Part shown: positions 5,245 to 6,489 of the stretch, piece after piece
Numbering within the stretch: position 1 is the first letter of the stretch
How the letters are laid out: each line of letters begins with the position of its first letter
Source of the DNA: Bdellovibrionales bacterium
GTDB taxonomy: Bacteria > Bdellovibrionota > Bdellovibrionia > Bdellovibrionales > UBA1609
Assembly (NCBI GenBank): GCA_020434645.1
Contig: JAGRAK010000119.1
Span: forward strand, 1-6,489
DNA: 6,489 nucleotides
Direction of reading: 5' to 3'
Made by a program: the position numbers and the translations under genes
Notes under the pieces: model-generated
Told to the model about the DNA's origin: nothing
Seen by the model: the letters and a program-made list of their open reading frames with translations, nothing else
The model's database searches: none

Positions 5245-6026
5245 TATCTCATCTCCGAACTTTTTGAGCTGACGATGTCAAAACTTGAATCGAGAAGTTG
5301 TGAAGCACTGATACCCTTGTCATTAAAGTCTTCTGCGCGAACTATACCTGACACAATGACTTTGTATTCTCGAGTGCCAATCATAAATGGCTGAGTTCCG
5401 CGCACACGATAGTTGCCGTCAACTAGACGCTCCACAACTCGGGTCGGCACCATTTTAACATTAAAATCTTTTGCATCAGCAGTTGGTGCTGCAACCCCCA
5501 CATTCGTTGGGTTGGCTTGAGCCGCAACACCACCGGGAGCTTTTGCATCAGTTGAACTCTCGTCTTTTTTAGCATCAGAGGCAGGCGCCCGGCCTAGAGC
5601 TCGTCGCCTTCTCTCTTCAAGTTGCGCCAGAAGATCACTTATTACTTTTGCTTTTGAAGCGAGTTGCTCTGAAGGATCTCCCTCTAAAATAATCCCGATA
5701 GGATCACCAATCATCCGAACAATATTTTGCGAAAATAAATAGGCCCCCTGACCTTCCATAACCCAAAGCGATCCTGATTTACTCTCGAGATGAGCATTAT
5801 CTTCTAAGTCTTTTTTAGTCGTGCGCTTATATTTTCTATATGTTGAAGGCAAAAGATTATTTTGCTGACTGTAAGAGGAGCCCACCGCTCGTGTTCTTGG
5901 CGCTGCTTTTTCTTCACTATCACCACTTATAAGTGACTTCCACGATTTAGCTATACTTGAACAACCCGAAAGCAAAAGAGCACACGTAAAAAATACCACA
6001 TATGAAGTTAGTTTAATATTCTTCAT
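5244..6026 (-). CDS. flgH: FlgH, flagellar L-ring lipoprotein (C-terminally short)
   Basis: FlgH forms the L ring in the outer membrane, the bushing for the rod. The 260-residue product starts with a lipoprotein signal: hydrophobic VVFFTCALLLS followed by the lipobox LSGC with lipidated Cys22. Residues 85-131 (GSLWVMEGQGAYLFSQNIVRMIGDPIGIILEGD) and 188-245 (FNVKMVPTRVVERLVDGNYRVRGTQPFMIGTREYKVIVSGIVRAEDF) follow the FlgH pattern. Between them lies a charged, then Ala/Pro-rich low-complexity insert (about 137-187). The protein ends at SSFDIVSSKSSEMR, lacking the roughly 20 residues (ending in a GWL-containing helix) that close enterobacterial FlgH. The reading frame is clean and coupled to flgI, so this looks like lineage variation, not damage. 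The ATG at 6026 overlaps the flgA stop by four bases (ATGA). Confidence 0.95.
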   Translation of the reverse strand: MKNIKLTSYVVFFTCALLLSGCSSIAKSWKSLISGDSEEKAAPRTRAVGSSYSQQNNLLPSTYRKYKRTTKKDLEDNAHLESKSGSLWVMEGQGAYLFSQNIVRMIGDPIGIILEGDPSEQLASKAKVISDLLAQLEERRRRALGRAPASDAKKDESSTDAKAPGGVAAQANPTNVGVAAPTADAKDFNVKMVPTRVVERLVDGNYRVRGTQPFMIGTREYKVIVSGIVRAEDFNDKGISASQLLDSSFDIVSSKSSEMR

Positions 6027-6489
6027 CGTATCTCTACCTCTCCGCTCCCAATTACACGGCCTGTGATTATTCTATTCGATTGCAGGTTTCGTAAGTTCAC
6101 AGTGTCACCTACATACCCATCTTGTTCTGTTCGAGCTTGAACCGAAATCTCCCAATTCTCATTGGCAACAGAGACCTTTACTATTTCGCCACGCTGAACA
6201 GCCTTTTCTCTTACTAATGAACCACGCCAAATGATGTCATTTGCGTTCATCGTGTACTTAGCTTGTTGCCCAATAATTTCTTTTGGAGTGGGAGTCGTAT
6301 CGGTTGCAAAAGTTATATCGCGCATCTGAAATTGAAAATCATCTTCAGTAAAACGAGTGCTCATTGGTGTACTACGCACCAGCACAGGAACTCGTTTTGT
6401 CACTTCAATCAAACCATTAATCCAAAAGGTTTGGTTTCGTCCGTCTTGTCCGGTTACGAGTAATTTCTGAGCAAAATTACCTCTCGGCA
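6023..6489 (-). CDS. flgA: FlgA, P-ring assembly chaperone (5' end beyond window)
   Basis: FlgA is a periplasmic chaperone that binds FlgI and is needed for P-ring assembly. The frame is open to the right edge; 154 residues of the C-terminal part are visible. An internal TTG at 6412 is not the true start, because the upstream residues (FAQKLLVTGQDGRNQTFWINGLIEVTKRVPVLVRST) continue the family pattern without a break. The visible part contains a SAF-like domain: FTEDDFQFQMRDI, then IIGQQAKYTMNANDIIWRGSLVREKAVQRGEIVKVSVANENWEISVQARTEQDGYVGDTVNLRNLQSNRIITGRVIGSGEVEI. The elements RGEIVKV, GYVGDTVNLRN and the closing GxVIGSGEVEI are characteristic of FlgA. Position directly before flgH and flgI, its functional partner, supports the call. 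The signal peptide lies outside the window. Confidence 0.93.
   Translation of the reverse strand, partial: PRGNFAQKLLVTGQDGRNQTFWINGLIEVTKRVPVLVRSTPMSTRFTEDDFQFQMRDITFATDTTPTPKEIIGQQAKYTMNANDIIWRGSLVREKAVQRGEIVKVSVANENWEISVQARTEQDGYVGDTVNLRNLQSNRIITGRVIGSGEVEIR

Overview
This window is a stretch of a late flagellar operon, read entirely on the minus strand. In transcription order it holds flgA (5' end cut off), flgH, flgI, a flgJ-type rod-binding gene, flgM, flgN, flgK and flgL (3' end cut off). FlgH (L-ring lipoprotein) and FlgI (P-ring) require an outer membrane, so the host is a diderm (Gram-negative) bacterium. The gene order (P/L-ring genes, flgJ, then the flgM-flgN-flgK-flgL late cluster) and the moderate GC content suggest a Bdellovibrio/Bacteriovorax-like or deltaproteobacterial lineage. 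That placement is a guess from gene order, not a proof.

Layout: positions 6489-4234 carry flgA, flgH and flgI, tightly coupled with a 4-base ATGA overlap and a 1-base TAATG overlap. Positions 4233-3997 are a 237-base gap without a credible protein gene. Positions 3996-3307 carry flgJ fused to a degenerate LytM/M23-like domain. After a 94-base gap come flgM (3212-2901), flgN (2875-2363), flgK (2335-908) and flgL (890 to the left edge), separated by only 17 to 27 bases. Together they cover periplasmic chaperoning of ring assembly (FlgA), the L and P rings (FlgH, FlgI), rod assembly (FlgJ), the hook-basal-body checkpoint (FlgM, anti-sigma-28), the export chaperone (FlgN) and its two clients, the hook-filament junction proteins FlgK and FlgL.

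The most striking part is not a protein. The flgI-flgJ gap is GC-richer (about 52% over 4021-4200) than usual for this window. On the minus strand it encodes a series of short perfect hairpins, each presenting GGA at or beside its loop, enclosed by a 13-base-pair long-range stem that is followed by eight U residues. This is the architecture of CsrB/RsmZ-type RNAs that sequester the translational repressor CsrA/RsmA. Downstream in the same operon, the flgK start codon lies inside an 11-of-12 match to the CsrA SELEX consensus RUACARGGAUGU. The flgN start codon lies in a hairpin loop with an ANGGA motif, and the flgM Shine-Dalgarno can form a GGA-loop hairpin. I infer an operon-internal Csr circuit: a candidate CsrA sponge RNA made between the ring genes and the late genes, and CsrA-type target sites on flgM, flgN and flgK. 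No csrA gene is visible here; in many bacteria csrA and fliW lie just after flgL, which would be just beyond the left edge. All pairing was done by eye, without folding software or alignments.
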